From positions 55,849,501-55,913,500 of the forward strand of contig NC_134370.1 of NCBI RefSeq assembly GCF_035582795.1: 64,000 nucleotides of DNA. Direction: 5' to 3'. The translations under genes and the position numbers were made by a program. The notes beneath the pieces were generated by a model. It was not told the origin of the DNA. It was given only the letters and a program-made list of their open reading frames with translations, and did no database searches. Origin of the DNA: Mycteria americana (Eukaryota; Chordata; Aves; Ciconiiformes; Ciconiidae). Below, piece by piece: positions 23,652-37,400 of this stretch (its first letter is position 1; every line of letters begins with the position of its first letter).

Positions 23652-26600
23652 GTAGGCGGCGGGACCGGCCCGCGCGGGGTCTGCCGCCTTCTGGCCTGGC
23701 CTCGGTGCGCAGCCTCCCGGGGAGCGCGGCGGCCGGGGGTGCGGAGGGGCTGCCTGGAGCGGGGCAAAGCCTGGGGGCGCTGGGGCCGGGGCAGCCGCTG
23801 TTGGTCGTAGGGAGCGAATAACCGGGGCGCTGCGGGGCGGCCGCGCCTCTCTGTGGCGGCCGAGTGGGCTCCGCGGGCGGCGTTCCCCGCCGTGCCGGCC
23901 CTGGCCGCTGGCCCTGGCCCCGGCCCCGGCCCCGGCCCTGGCCGCTGGCGTTTGCCAACTTCCTTCTCTTTCATCATCTGTCTCCGTCTCTCTGGCTGAT
24001 GCAAGGTGTTCTGTTTCATAAATTGTGTTATTGTTGCTTTAACTGTTCTGGCACGGGGCTGCTTTCCGTTGCAGGTGTGATATAACACCTCTGAGAGAGG
24101 AGCAGGGGGTGCTGAGCAGGGAGTGCCCAGCTTTGGGGTGGGTTGGCTTTTAGAAGTCGCATTTGCCTTGCTGGAAATCATAGCAAGAAAATAGTCTTTA
24201 TGGGTTGCTAAATATCTTCATGAAGAAGAATGTTACTTTGGGGAAGAAACTGTACCGCTTAGTAGAAATAATAGACTTGCATGAAAACCCTGAAGTATAA
24301 TATTACTGTAACATGTTTTTATTTCTGCTGTGCAACAAAGAAGCTACTGTAGTAGAGAACCGTGAGTTTTTACTTGGAATGACAGCACAGCAAACTCTAA
24401 AGAACACCAATTCCTATTGGTGCCTTGTTACCCATCTTTTTCTTTGTCAACACTTCCTGAGTTCTTTTTAGTCTAGGAAATCCTCTGTGAGGATGGAAGA
24501 ACTTAGGGGTTTGTTTAGACTGGAATGGTTCTTTCTGAGACTGGTATTTATTGTGCTTCACAGTGGATAAATAGGATGTAGTATCTCATTTATTTTTATG
24601 TAGATATATGGGATAACTTGGTATTACATTGTCAACAATACATATGTCTGTAAAGTTTTACACCTTATGCTTCTGGTTTGCATTTTACTAAGGTTAGGAA
24701 AGTAGTTCACACTTCCGATTCCCTGCCCCCTCCTTCCCCACACCCGCCCAACAAAAATACATACAGGTTGAACTCTGAATATAAGGGATGTTTCTTTTGT
24801 CTAGATAGAAATTTAAAAGGTGATGTCACTGAGAGCGTGGGACATTTGTGGGCCTAGAATCAGCTTTGCAGTTTAAACTGGAGTATAGAAGAACTTGAAC
24901 TGTAACTTTCTTGTGAAAAATAGCGGCAATAAAGGTATTTAGTGAGAAGCCAAACCAGTGAAGCTGTCTTTTTTTCAATCTTTCCTTCTGGCTTGGCCTG
25001 ACGTACAAGAGGTGTGGAATACTCTACTGTATCTTCCAGTTATCCCTGCTGTTATTGTTCTAGAGCCCATTAGCATCATCTTGATTCGTTAGGAAGTTTG
25101 CAGGCTTCATGTCTGTTTAATTCGTGCCCCAAGCTACTTTTTTTTTTAATAGCTTGCATTTGGGAAGACAGTGCCAACTGTATCTAGCACCTTTGGGCGG
25201 GTAGGAAAAGCCTCCTGGTTCTTACTGGGTCTTTGTCATTTGGCGCTGGAGAACACAAGCTGGTGAAGATTTTGTGAGTAGGTCAGTTTAGCCATTGGGC
25301 TCAGATTAGTCTCTATATTTCATATTCCTTAAGGGACTGGATTTGACCTCAGATTTAGTTATGACTATGTGTGTTTTATTAATATTTTACAGAAATAAGC
25401 TATTTACTCTAGCTGCTGATGGAAGTTTAGGAACACTGTACCTAGGTATTTTTTTATTAAAGCTTTTTAGGCTGTTTTGCTCTTTTAGAGCTAACATAGT
25501 TAATAAAATGCTTTACTTTTGATAACTGTTTTACTCATGTATGTTTGCTGAATGTGCTTGTAGGACTATAGGGACCCTAGAGATGTCCTTCAGTCTGATG
25601 TCAATGCTATCTATCATCATTCTGATAAATTTAGCAGTTCTACCCCTAAACCTCAATGATTTTGTAATTATTCTTTTTTATTCCATTATTTTTCTTGGTA
25701 TTAAAAACTTTTCTATTTTGGAGATTGATGACCTTATGTAGTTAAATATGCAGTATTAGTATAATATTCTGGCTGAATACAGGATAAGTAACTTTTAACT
25801 CAAAGCCATTTATCAAGGCCAGCGAGTAGAAAATGATGATTGTTTGTCTGCTTGTTCCTCTCTTTGTTTTTTTAATATTTTTTTATTACGCCGATACCCA
25901 CATCATTAGGTCCTGAAGCTTTTATTTGGGAAGGGAAGACAGATGTTTAATGCTCCGTGGAGCCTGAGGCCATGGTTGTGTATTCAGCAGAATTGGTTTT
26001 ATGCAGTGCTCAATTACCTGTCAGTCTGTGATCTGGATGGAGAGGGAGAACACGGTAGCATTTATGTTGAGTTAGCCAGGGCCCATGATGAAATGCTGGG
26101 TTAGCTAGAGGAAGACAGATGTTACAATGTCGAGCACAGAGTCTGCTGTTAAAACTTTCCCTTTCAAAACTTGTAAATGCACTTGTATCAACAGATGATT
26201 TTTTTTTTGTGTCTGTTAAAGGATTTGCATTGTGTGACTTCATTGTTTTTCAGCTAGCACTGAGATGCACTAAAACAAATTGCCATGTTATGAAACCACA
26301 GCCTGAATTTCTTCCACAGTGGAGATCAGACTTGCTAGTACGGACTGGGTAGCCGCCTATACTGTATTTGCCCCAAACTGTATTTTTTGTGGTTATGCAA
26401 AAGCCTTGGTTTTCAGTGACAATAAATTTGGTGCTCTAATGATCACTCTATTCACTGAACTGTAGAATAATTAAATGGGGATGTTTTTATACTGAAAAGA
26501 ATTCTTAAAAGAACATTTCAGATCACCAGTACAGTTTTTGCAACGTAACCAGCAATGTTTCTGATAGATGGCAAGTTCTGGTGCTGGTAGTTACCTTCCT

Positions 26601-28455
26601 CTGAAAGGAATGCTGCTGCTGAATGCCTGGTCAAATTAAAAACAATTTAACGACAGCAAGCAGATGTTATCATCTCATGAGAACTCTGGAATGCAGTCTT
26701 TGCCATTTGGGCATTTGTTATTTTCGTGATTGAAGAAGTATGATTTAAAAAAAATAATGATTTTTTAAAAAAATTGATGATTGAATACAGTATGATTAAA
26801 AAAAAAAACAACCCAACGAAAAAGCCCAACAAACAAAACCCCCAAAACCCCCAAAACAAAACACCACCACCACCCCTCCAACCCTGATGTTCCCTAGCTG
26901 AGATTCCAGGAAAAGCACTAATGAAGGAAGAAAAAGATCTAAAGGAAAATGACAACCATATTCAAAGTAGGGCTTTATAATAAACAGAAATCCAGTTTCT
27001 CTATAAGTTTGATACCTAAATTGATTGTTAGTGAATATTTTCACTTTATAAACTGTGGTTGTGATTGTCACCATTGCCTTTTTTTACAGAGGAACCCCAA
27101 ATATATTAGTTGAAGTTGATGAGGAAAAAGTGTTATATTAGAAAAACATACAATAACTACCACAATGCAGAGATATGAGACAAATGTTTACTGTATTTTG
27201 TAAGAAACCTAAATGGAATTGAAAGTTTCGTATTTTGTTGTGCAAATTTCTAGCTGCACTGGCATATTTAGATGTTCTAATTCAAGGTTTGTGTATATTT
27301 TCTGTGTTAACAAACTGGGAGTAGAGACAGGATTGATAATAAAGTAGAGAGCAAATAAATGTAAACAAATAGCTGTTTTTCTCTGCGTTCTTCCAGGAGG
27401 TAACTAGGTGTGGGAAATAAAGCAGATGTCTGAAGTTCTCCGAACTCTCTGCTTTGTCAATATAACCGTCATTTTATAGAAGCTTTATTGAACCATGATT
27501 TCTTTTGCTGTTTTATTACATTGGATGCATAACGTAAGACACAATTGATTGGAAATTGTTCTATTTTGGGGAAGGTTTTTTTTCCCCAAGATGAATCTAT
27601 GGGAAATTTTATTTAACAACTTGATATATTTTTATTTTAAGAACCAAGAAATGCATTACATTTCTTTTTAAAGTCTTTCTGCTAGTTAAGAACTTTAAAA
27701 AATAATCTGAATGTGTAACAATAATGAATACTCTGTATTCCTGGTACAGAAGAAAAAATAAACAGTCAGCTGCAGCCAGACAGCTCTCTTCTGGAAATAA
27801 CTACCAAAGTCATCTGGTAGTATTGTAACAAGTAAAATTTGTACTTCAGTTTTTTCATTCTGTTTTTGTACTCTTCAGGTAGTCTCTCAATTTTCTTCAG
27901 AATCAGTATATTTGAGAGCACTTGAAAGGGCTGAAAGGAACATGAAACATTGTTTTGCCCAGTAGTTGAAGAGAATTAGTTCCAAAAGATCCTAATTTGT
28001 GTCTTCTCAAAAAACCACTGTGTTTTTCTTGAATAAACTGTAGTTCCTGTGCATGTAACTATTCAGAAATGACTTCACCTGCTGAAACATGTCTTAAACA
28101 ATGATTCTACAGGAAAAAAATTAAATTTTATTATTGATTTATTGGCCAGCCTCGTGTGTGTGTGTTTTTAGCTAGTCTAAGAGCTTTTTGACTGGCTAAA
28201 ATAGGTACGTACCTAGCAGAGCTGTATTTGTTCCAAGTATAAAAAAGATAATAGGAGATATGTACAAAAGAATATATTTTCTTTCTAAACTTTTATTCTA
28301 TCTTTTTTTTTTTTTAATTCCAGAATAGCAATTTGTGAGTCAGTGTAGTGTTCTGTAACATCATGATTTGGATTCTTCTGTTTTCTTTATTTTTTTTCAA
28401 GAGAGCAGTGAAATTACATATCTTGCATGTTAAAAGAATCTACTTTTACTTGCAG
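23652..28455 (+). other. CCPG1: CCPG1 intron 1
   Basis: From the likely first-exon donor at 23652 to the acceptor at 28454-28455. The first 300 bases are still CpG-rich; the rest is AT-rich. A low-complexity A/C-rich stretch lies at about 26800-26880. No coding exon was recognised. Confidence 0.6.
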
Positions 28456-28467
28456 TGTGCTTTGAAA

Positions 28468-31400
28468 ATGTCTGAAAATTCCAGTGACAGTGATTCATCT
28501 TGTGGCTGGACTGTCATCAATCATGAGGTACCCAATCTCAAATTAATAAAGTTCTGTCAGTTTAAGACTAGCCATATGCAGTAAAATACTATTTCAACTT
28601 TATAGTTTTTGTTTTGTGTGGATCTTGCATATCAACAGAGAATATAGAAGAGATTTATAATTAAGAAGACAAAAACCTACTGTTTAAAAATGTGTATCCT
28701 TTACTATAGCTGATATAATTTTTGTTATTTAAAAGAATAATTTTTTTCTACAGAGGTTTTACTTTGAAGAATTGCTAGAATTTTAGTGAGATGCTCTCCT
28801 CTGTTCCATCTTTCCTGAAAACATTGATATTCTATGTAACTTGTCTGTTGTTGCTAATATATTTCTTCTTTTCCTTCCAAATCCCTCCCCCCACCCCCAA
28901 AAACAAAAAAAGAAGTTGGGAATAATGGGCAGGAAAAATATCTCATGCAGAAGGGAATGAATGATTCCATGATTTCTCCGAGTCTTTTCTACCACTAAGG
29001 TATCTGATCCTAGCTTCAACAGTTGCTGTTTAGGAACAGCCCTTTGTCCTTACATTCTGTCTTATTGTGAAAATGTAGGATAGAGACAAGTTTATGCTCA
29101 GTGACTAGAATATTAGAAGAAGGCATTTCAAGGCTCATGTGAGTACTATAGTTCGTGCATAACTGTCTGCTTTTGTTCCTGACTGGAACAGTCTGTCTTT
29201 GAGTTGAGCCTCTGACCTCAGGACATTGAGGCCTGGCCTGAAGACATCTGTGAGATGTGCTGCCTCTAATCTTTTGTATTGCCTCACTCTGCTTACAGAA
29301 TGCATAGGCAGTTTGGAGAAAGAAGCACGTAGGCCTATTGGGTCTTATTTGCACAATTTTAAGCACTTTCATTTGCGTGGAATGCTGTTCTGCATTGAGA
29401 AGGAAAGATATGGGAAGTTTAGAGGGTCTGGGGTCTCCAGAAATCAACAGTGTTGCAAAGACTGGTTGGAAATCCCTTGGAGAGGGTTGTGTTACAGAGA
29501 GTATGTAACTATATATTCCATACCCAAGATGCTGAAGTTTTTCCAGGCTTTCTTGCCACAAGTGGAATCTAGGGGAAGCTACAGTGAGGAAAGGAATGCC
29601 AACGTTTTTATTGGTTTTCTTGGGAAATTAAAGTGATGGAAGGGCAGGGCAGCTCTCCTTATATCTGAACTGTCAGGTCAGCAATGAGAAGTATAGCCTT
29701 CTTGGAGCTTAAAATGATGATTGGTGAGGCCTTGCCATACTTATGCTTGGAGGGTCTTGAAAACTCTAACAGCCTGAAAGGCTTGGAGGTGGTAAGAGAT
29801 TCTTCTGTGAGAAGGATTGAGTTTTGAAGTGACTTTCTTTTGTGTTTTCCAGGGACTTGCAGCAGCTTTTAGCACAAGTTCATTGCAATTCACGTTGGAA
29901 TTCTGGGTTTCTTTGGCCCTATTGTTCAGGCAGGAGAGCGCAAGGCATAAAATATGTAGAAATAACCTGGATGTTGGCACCTTGTGGAGGAGGACTTCAT
30001 ATGGCAGTGCAGGACTGAGCTAGTGGCAGCAACTAAGAGAATGTTTTTTTGTTCCATTAGGCGAACTGTCACTGAAGAGGTATCTTCCATAAGGAAATAT
30101 ACAAAAGCAATCTAATTATTGTGCAAGGAAGTTGTGATGGTAAATTGTGTGGTGGCAGGTGGAAAGAGCTAACAGACTGTGTGCAAGGCAAAAAACTGTT
30201 CTTGGTTCAAAATACATGTTGTCTTTTAAGACCTATTCAATTGATGTGTGGAGCTCTATCAAATTTGTATGGCTTCAGTTGTGTTTCTGTCCATCTTTGA
30301 TCTCTGCTGTAGCTTCATTTATTAGGCATACTTTTATTTGGGATGAAATGCTAGAATTCCCTCATTCTTTGATCAAGTCTTGGGGTATAGCTATTTGTAA
30401 AGTCACTATTATGTTTGTGTAGCCCTGGTTTAATTTTTGTGTTTGTGTTTCCTATCTTCTCATGTTTGACTAGTTGTATAAAGTGACAATGGCTTTATTA
30501 AAACAAAAGTAATTTTAAATTCCTAGTAGAATAAAGCTTGAGACTGTCGTGGTTTAACCCCAGCCAGCAACTAAGCCCCATACAGCTACTCGCTCACTCC
30601 CCTCCAGTGGGATGCAGGAGAGGATCAGAAGGGTAAAAGTGAGAAAACTCGTGGGTTGAGATAAAGACAGTTTAATAGGTAAAGCAAAAGCCATGCACAC
30701 AAGCAAAGGGAAACAAGGAATTCATTTACTACTTCCCATCGGCAGGCAGGTGTTCAGCCATCTCCAGGAAAGCAGGGCTCCATCACCTCTTAACGGTTAC
30801 TTGGGAAGACAAACACCATAACTCTGAATGTCCCCCCTTTCCTTCTTCTTCCCCCAGCTTTATATGCTGACAGTGATGCCATATGGTATGGAATAGCCCT
30901 TTGGTCAGTTGGGGTCAGCTGGCCCAGCTGTGTCCCCTCCCAGCCTCTTGCACACCCCCAGCCTGCTTGCTGGTGGGGTGGGGTGAGAAGCAGAAAAGGC
31001 CTTGACTCTGTGTAAGCACAGCTCTGCAGTAACTAAAACATCCCTGTGTTATCAACACTGTTTCCAGCACAAATCCAAAACATAGCCCCATACTAGCTAC
31101 TATAAAGAAAATCAACTCTACCCCAGCCAAAACCAGCACAGAGACAAAAAAAAAAAAGTGAAGCAATGAAAGGTCTGTTGGGATGGGATTTGTTGTTGCT
31201 CAGGTGTCTACAGGTAGGCGTCTGAATCTGATGTTGGTTTCTAAGTTTGCATTGTATAGATTAAATCAATACAATCAATGGAGTCTAGAGAATGGTAATT
31301 CTTATGCGAAGGTCAACACTTATATTTGATCAAATGACTTGTTGTCTTGCCTCTGCTGACTGTACTGATTGTAAGGGTGCCTTCAAGTATTTGCCCAGGT

Positions 31401-34400
31401 GTAGACACTTGAAGTTAGATAAGATTAATGTTTTATCTTACTTTCCCCTAGCAGTGAACAAGGCAGGCCTAAGTTGCTCAAACTCTGAGAGGCGCTACCT
31501 ATTACCGGGGACCTCCAATATACTTTTCTTCTTTAGTCCTGCGGATTTTTGTATCTCTTCAGGTCTTGGCTCATGTGTGGGTGTAGTATGGGGTTGGGTT
31601 TTTTTGTTTGTTTTGGTTTTGTTAAGTATTTAGTATTGTCTTGTAAACTGAGCAGGTTATTGAGCCAGAATCCTCAGAGCAAATGAGTTAACTATTTCCC
31701 TGGAATGACACTTACATATTGGCTGCCTGTATCTTCTTGTTGCCTGCCCCAAAACATTTTCAAGGAACAGTACTTGAGATATTTCATTCATAGAAGGAAA
31801 ATAGGAGATAATAGGAAGAGGTTATGGCTAGTGATCAGCTGTTTCTCCTTCACTGCACACTCCCCTATTTGCAGATTATAATGAATCTGGGTAATTCGAA
31901 AGGCAAGTCATTACAAGTTTGTGATTGTACTCGAGTTTTGAAAGCTCAGTTCAGTTTCAAAAGCAAGCGATACGGCTTGTGGCTTATAAATGTTGGGCCA
32001 TGGTTTTACTTTTGTTGGCAGCAAGGTGGTATTTAAGACATGGTTAAAACTTCTTTTCCTTGTTTTGGGTTGGATGACAAGTTGGGAATCCTGTCACCAA
32101 AAGAGAAACAGAAAACTCACTCTAGTCACACAGAATCACAGAATCGTATAGGTTGGAAAAGACCTTTAAGATCATCAGGTCCCACTGTAAACCTAATACT
32201 ACCAAGTCCACCACTACAAGACCAAGTGGGATACAGGAGCGCACATGCTGCCGGACTTTTACAGACTTCTTATAAAAGTGAAAGGATTTAGGAGTTGGCT
32301 GCAACAGTTGGGTTACTCAGCTGTGAATTGCAGGCTTTATTTTCATACTTGGGATGGTTATTTTACACTGTAACTGAAAATAAATTGTGCAGTCTGAGTA
32401 AATTAACATAATACAAGATTATAGGAAGGCAGGGATTTGTCTAGCCAAAGCAGAATAGATTTCTGTGATGTAGAGATTTTCTGTTCCCAGTTATTCTTCC
32501 CTGATTAAAAGAAATTAAATCACTCTGGGGTGGGAAAACACTGGTGTTTAAGAGCTCCCGTTATTGGCGTTATCCCGGCAAGACAGCTTTAAATCTGAGT
32601 GTGAAGAAAGTAGAATGAATGGGATGGCTAGATACCCTTCACACACTTGTTATCCAGGGAAGGGGTGGCATGTGGACTGCTGTATACTTTGGGGAAATGA
32701 CTTGGATACTTAGGAAAGGGATAGAGCTAAGGATTAGACAAATTTTGAATACTATAGTATTACTTTCTTGCGTATTATTGCAACCTGTATTGATGATGAC
32801 ACATCAGAATCAGTTTCTGGATTTGTTTTGCTGTTTACAAAGGCACCAAGTTAAGAGGGGCAAGAAATGGCAGTTGGGTAGGTTGTGATTGCAGACCACT
32901 GACAGCTGTGTATGCTGAAATTAATACCTGCTTTGAACAGAGGAGTGATGCTGTGTATTGTTGGACTACTCTTAAGAAAGGACTTGCTAATTTTGTGTAG
33001 GAAAAGGAGCATAGTGAGGAGATTATATCCTTTCTCTGCCTCTTTGCTGTTGATGAAATGGAAGGGTGATGGTCTAGCAACAGATGAAGTGAATCGGAGA
33101 GTTCAGACATCCACACCAGACTGCATGTGTTTAAAAAAGTATGGCTTACCTTGTACTCAGCTAGCCCAGTTTCTTGGTATTTTAGCTAAGATTTTAATCT
33201 TTTTAAAGCTATATTCCTGATGTTTGTCTTGTTGTGGAACTGGGGCAAACGAAATTTTTGTTATTCTTTTTCTTCTTCACAACTCAAGAAATGAGAGTAA
33301 TGTTTCTATTACACTAGAGAACAATAGTCCCATAATAAATCTATATACCTGTCTATAAAACCCAACCAAGCCAAAAACCCCAAATAATTTTGTATTTTCT
33401 TTCCTGAGATTTCGCTCATTTTAATGTTACCTATAATTGAATGGCAAGTTTCCGCAAAACATTTGAGATTAAACTTGTGATACTTTTGTAGCCAAAAGAA
33501 AAAAATACAAAGTATTTGTCAAATTACTAAAGCAGTTAATTTTTGTAGCCTCTTAAAAAGGAACATAACTTTGTAATGTGATTGTAGAATGTATCTTATA
33601 CAAGTCTCTTTCAGGTATCTAATCTTCCTGCAGTAGAGTCTCTTCTTAAAAACAAAAGCATACATGTTTGCTTGAGTCCTGAAATGAGGCATCTAGGGAA
33701 ACTGATCTGGAAGTATTACTACTACTGTAATTTCACACCTGCTGTTGCAAAAATAACTATGTTTACAAAAACAGCTCAAGTTATTTATGGATCAGAGTGA
33801 CTTAGTATTTTTCAGTTATGTTTTGCATGTTTATAGTTTTCTGATAACCTTACTTGTGTTCCATCAGCTCTTTTAAACAAAAATTACAATATAAAGATTA
33901 AATATTTAGAGTTGTTAACCATATTGCTTGCCTTTAGTGCCCTGCAGTCTCTGTGCATTGTTTATCTTCAGTTCCTGTTTTGCTCTGAGGTTGTTGCTGA
34001 CTGGCAGCTGACTAATAACTAAGGCTTCTTTCTGGATTAAAGACAGAAATCCAATTTAGGGATTGTATAAATATTTGTTTTCCTGGTGTCAGAGATGTAC
34101 TATTAAAACAGCCATTCAAATTTGCTGACAGGAATTGAGATGGAGTAGAGTTAGACATGTTTTTTCCTGGTACTAGTACTTATTAGAATTCATGGTGGTA
34201 CTCTTGAAGTTCCATTTTGGGGAGGGTGTGTGTATTTACATACAATACATGGACATGTGTGCAAGTGTTAGATCCCATATTCAAAACTCATTTGACAATC
34301 TCCTCTGTTTCTCTAAATTCTATTTAATAAATAGGTCTAATAAAGCTAATAGAAAATAGTTATTTAAAATACTTAGCATAGTTGTTAATTGATGCCTAAA

Positions 34401-37400
34401 TTGCCTTTTTTTTTTTTTTCCCCCTAGAATTGTCCTCCTCTGCCTTTTTTCAACCATGGTCATAAGTATTACACACTAACAGTTGTTTCCCTCTAGTTAA
34501 TTACTTGGTATTTCTCTTGCTTTTCTTTGCTTAAAGTCTTCTTCAGTTTTAAAGGTTATTATTCTCTTCTGTTTTTATTATTAATGTTCTGTTTTATTTG
34601 TAACACTTTCCTTCTGCTTTACTAGTGGAAACCTCAATAACTGTAATGTTCATTTAAAACTCTTCATCTCCAGGGTTCTGACATAGAGACAGTGACTTCA
34701 GAAAATGGAAGCACAAATGATACCCATGAGTTTGTTTCAGAAGAATATGTTTCTTTGCAAGAAGAGGAGCAACCAATTGATTTGCAAGGTAATATATTAA
34801 AAGAGGAGCAGTTCCATAAAATAGGTAAATGTCTGTTGTAGCATTGGCACAAAATTAGTATTTTTAATAGAGTTTGTATACTTTGTAGGCCTCTGTCAAA
34901 GTACTTGCTTCATCAGAGTTGTGGAAAATATTCAGTCATCAACTTTATAAAAGTATTTTTTCCAAAAATAGGTGAAATGAGTAGAATGTCTTTCATTTTG
35001 TCAATACGTTAGATGTGTTATAGAATAGTATGTGCTGGTGTTGCTGGAAAATAGTTTATAGAAGTGCTATTGATAAAATAAATTTACTATATTAAACATT
35101 CCTTAATAAAGTCATAGATCAAATAAAGAGTAATTTGGAAGGAACCATCAATGCTTTTACACCTAAAAAATAAAATTGTGGCACTGTTAGCATTTCTTGA
35201 GTTGGAAGTGTAAGTCTGGTGCATATTAATATAATGAAAATCCTTTCACTTAATTACTAAATTTAATACTTAACTTGTTAATATTGGTATGAGAACACGT
35301 TTGTGACAGGTTCAGTGTGCAGTTGAGTAAATTTGAGCTTGGCCATGTTTCCAAATTCATAACCTCTCCTTGTAGAAGCAGGACTAGACACTCAAACTCT
35401 AATGACTACCTGGAAAATATTTTAGTTATCCTAGCCTACAAATGTACTGTGGCATCAACTTACAGTATAGTGTTGTTTTTTATCTAACTGTGCTTTTCAT
35501 TTATAGGTTACTTGCATTATGATCAGTATGACCATTTGAATTTAAGTATCCTCCAAAACATTGTATTACATAATGACAAATTGGATTCTCATGTTTGTTA
35601 GAGGGATATTAAAAATGAGATATAGTGTATTTTTAGGAAACCTTCCCTGTTATGCGTAGATAATAGAAATCTGTCACTATTATACATATTTTAATATTAT
35701 ATGGGAGTGGGCATCATTTGTGGAGTTACTGGTTTTAATCCCATGTTTGTTTGTTTTTTTCCTCTCTTTATTTATATAGCTCAAGACACCAATGATGGAG
35801 AGATACCAGTGGTAGATAATACTCTCTCTGCTTTTGAGGAAACTCAAACAATTCCAGAGGTAAATTACGTTATGTTATTCAGAAGCTTCTGTAAGCCCCA
35901 TCTGACAATGCCAAGGAATGTTTTGAAGGCATTAAAATAAAGATACTGATTTTTCCTTTCTTTAGAGCATTAAGAAGTCTTGCTGTTTTTTTAAATTACT
36001 TTATATTGTATGTATCTGAATAACTTTTACATTGTCCATTTCCCTAGGGAAAGAAGGAAAAAATCCCTGATGATGGGTCCTGCATTGGAACTATTAGCGA
36101 TGATTCTGACATTGTTACACTTGAAGCTCCAAAACCAGAAGAAACTCAAAGTCAGGAGGAAGCTCCAGCTGATGGTGAAGAAGTTCAAAGTTCAGAGGAT
36201 TTTAACATGGGTTCCTCCTCTAGCAGTCAATATGCGTTTTCCCATCTAGAAACTGGTAAGAGCAACAAATTGCTAAGCAACTGTGTGCAAAAATGTCACG
36301 GGGGTGGACACGACTCTTTGCTTAGGGAACCTTCTTTGCGTGGAGAGGGAAAAAAAAATTGGTCTTGTTGAGTGCATGTCCAAGTATTTGTAGTCTCTAG
36401 GGCAACTCTAGTTGCCCTAACTCTAAAACTTTGTCCAAATGTATGCCTGCAATCTTTTTATTTGAAAGTGTTCTCTCCCATTAGGTGTTCACTATTTTAT
36501 GCTAGAAATTTACTTTCTATTTATTTTTGAGAATTAAAATGACTTTTAGTTCACAGAATAATTGTAGGTTTTCTCTTGGCAATTTTTTTGGCTCTTATAG
36601 AGTTGGCATAAATAACTAGCAACTGGGAGAGAATTGATTTTTGGGGCCATGAGGATTAATAGCAGCATGACTACAAAAACTTTTTGCTTACCTTCATAGC
36701 TACATAGAATATATATATTTTTTAAAATACTCCCAGTACTTGGCAGAAATGCAACACATGATATTCAGGAGGAAGGATATGAATATTTGGCCAATTAAAA
36801 ACAAACAAACAGAACCAACAAACCCAAACTTACTGTTGTGTTAATCTTCTCTAGTTCTCTAGTCTTCCTTTTTAATTCTGTTTGGCTGCTTATTTGTAAT
36901 CTTTTCTGTTCTCTTTATTCTCTATAACACTTTTGTGTTACTGGCTTTTACCTTTCAAAGTAAGTTTATTACAAGAGCAGGATTTTTCTTAAAATACTGT
37001 TTTATCTTAGGAGTAGAATAAAGCATTGTTAAAGGTTCATGTATCTGTATAGTATCCATTGGAATCAGAAAATGACAGCTTAGTATCTAATTATGACCAG
37101 TGATGATTCGTAACAAAGCTGTCACCTTCTTTAAGTCTTCTGGATGACTTGACTTAATTTTTAATTTAAAATCTAGTTGACTTTCTTTTTTCTTTTAGGG
37201 CTGAGTTCTAAAAATGTTTTTTTTTTTTTTTCCCCATGTTTTTGTACACAAAAGTCAGTTGGCTGGAGAAGCTGAGGAAGATTCCTGATTGTGTAAGGGG
37301 ATGGGGAAATGAGGTGAAAGAGCATGTGTCTCGCAGTCTTCCTTTCCAAGGTGGTGTGATTAAATTTGATCAGCTTGTGTAAAGCTGATTGCTTATGGCT

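Larger units (their letters stand above)
23110..23960. promoter_or_regulatory. Shared CpG island: divergent PIERCE2 (-) and CCPG1 (+) promoter
   Basis: Very GC- and CpG-rich sequence between the two divergent genes. It holds an X-box-like site at 23388-23401 and two ZNF143-like motifs in opposite orientations (23449-23467 on -, 23508-23526 on +). A good donor (CTCAG then gtaggc) at 23651/23652 would end a non-coding first CCPG1 exon. Transcription starts cannot be placed from sequence alone. Confidence 0.8.
28528..34673 (+). other. CCPG1: CCPG1 intron 2
   Basis: A 6.1-kb intron with donor gtaccc and acceptor tctccag. It contains a solo LTR at 30545-31140 and a CR1 fragment at 32129-32225, both antisense to the gene. 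Unusually open ORFs occur on both strands near 29016-29640. No recognised exon. Confidence 0.8.

Noticed and set aside
23336-24181. Long Arg/Pro/Gly-rich ORFs in the CCPG1/PIERCE2 island
   Set aside because: Compositional artefact of GC-rich promoter DNA; low-complexity products without domains.
26800-26880. A/C-rich stretch resembling tandem repeats
   Set aside because: Irregular low-complexity sequence without a fixed unit; not an array such as CRISPR, which would not be expected in a bird.
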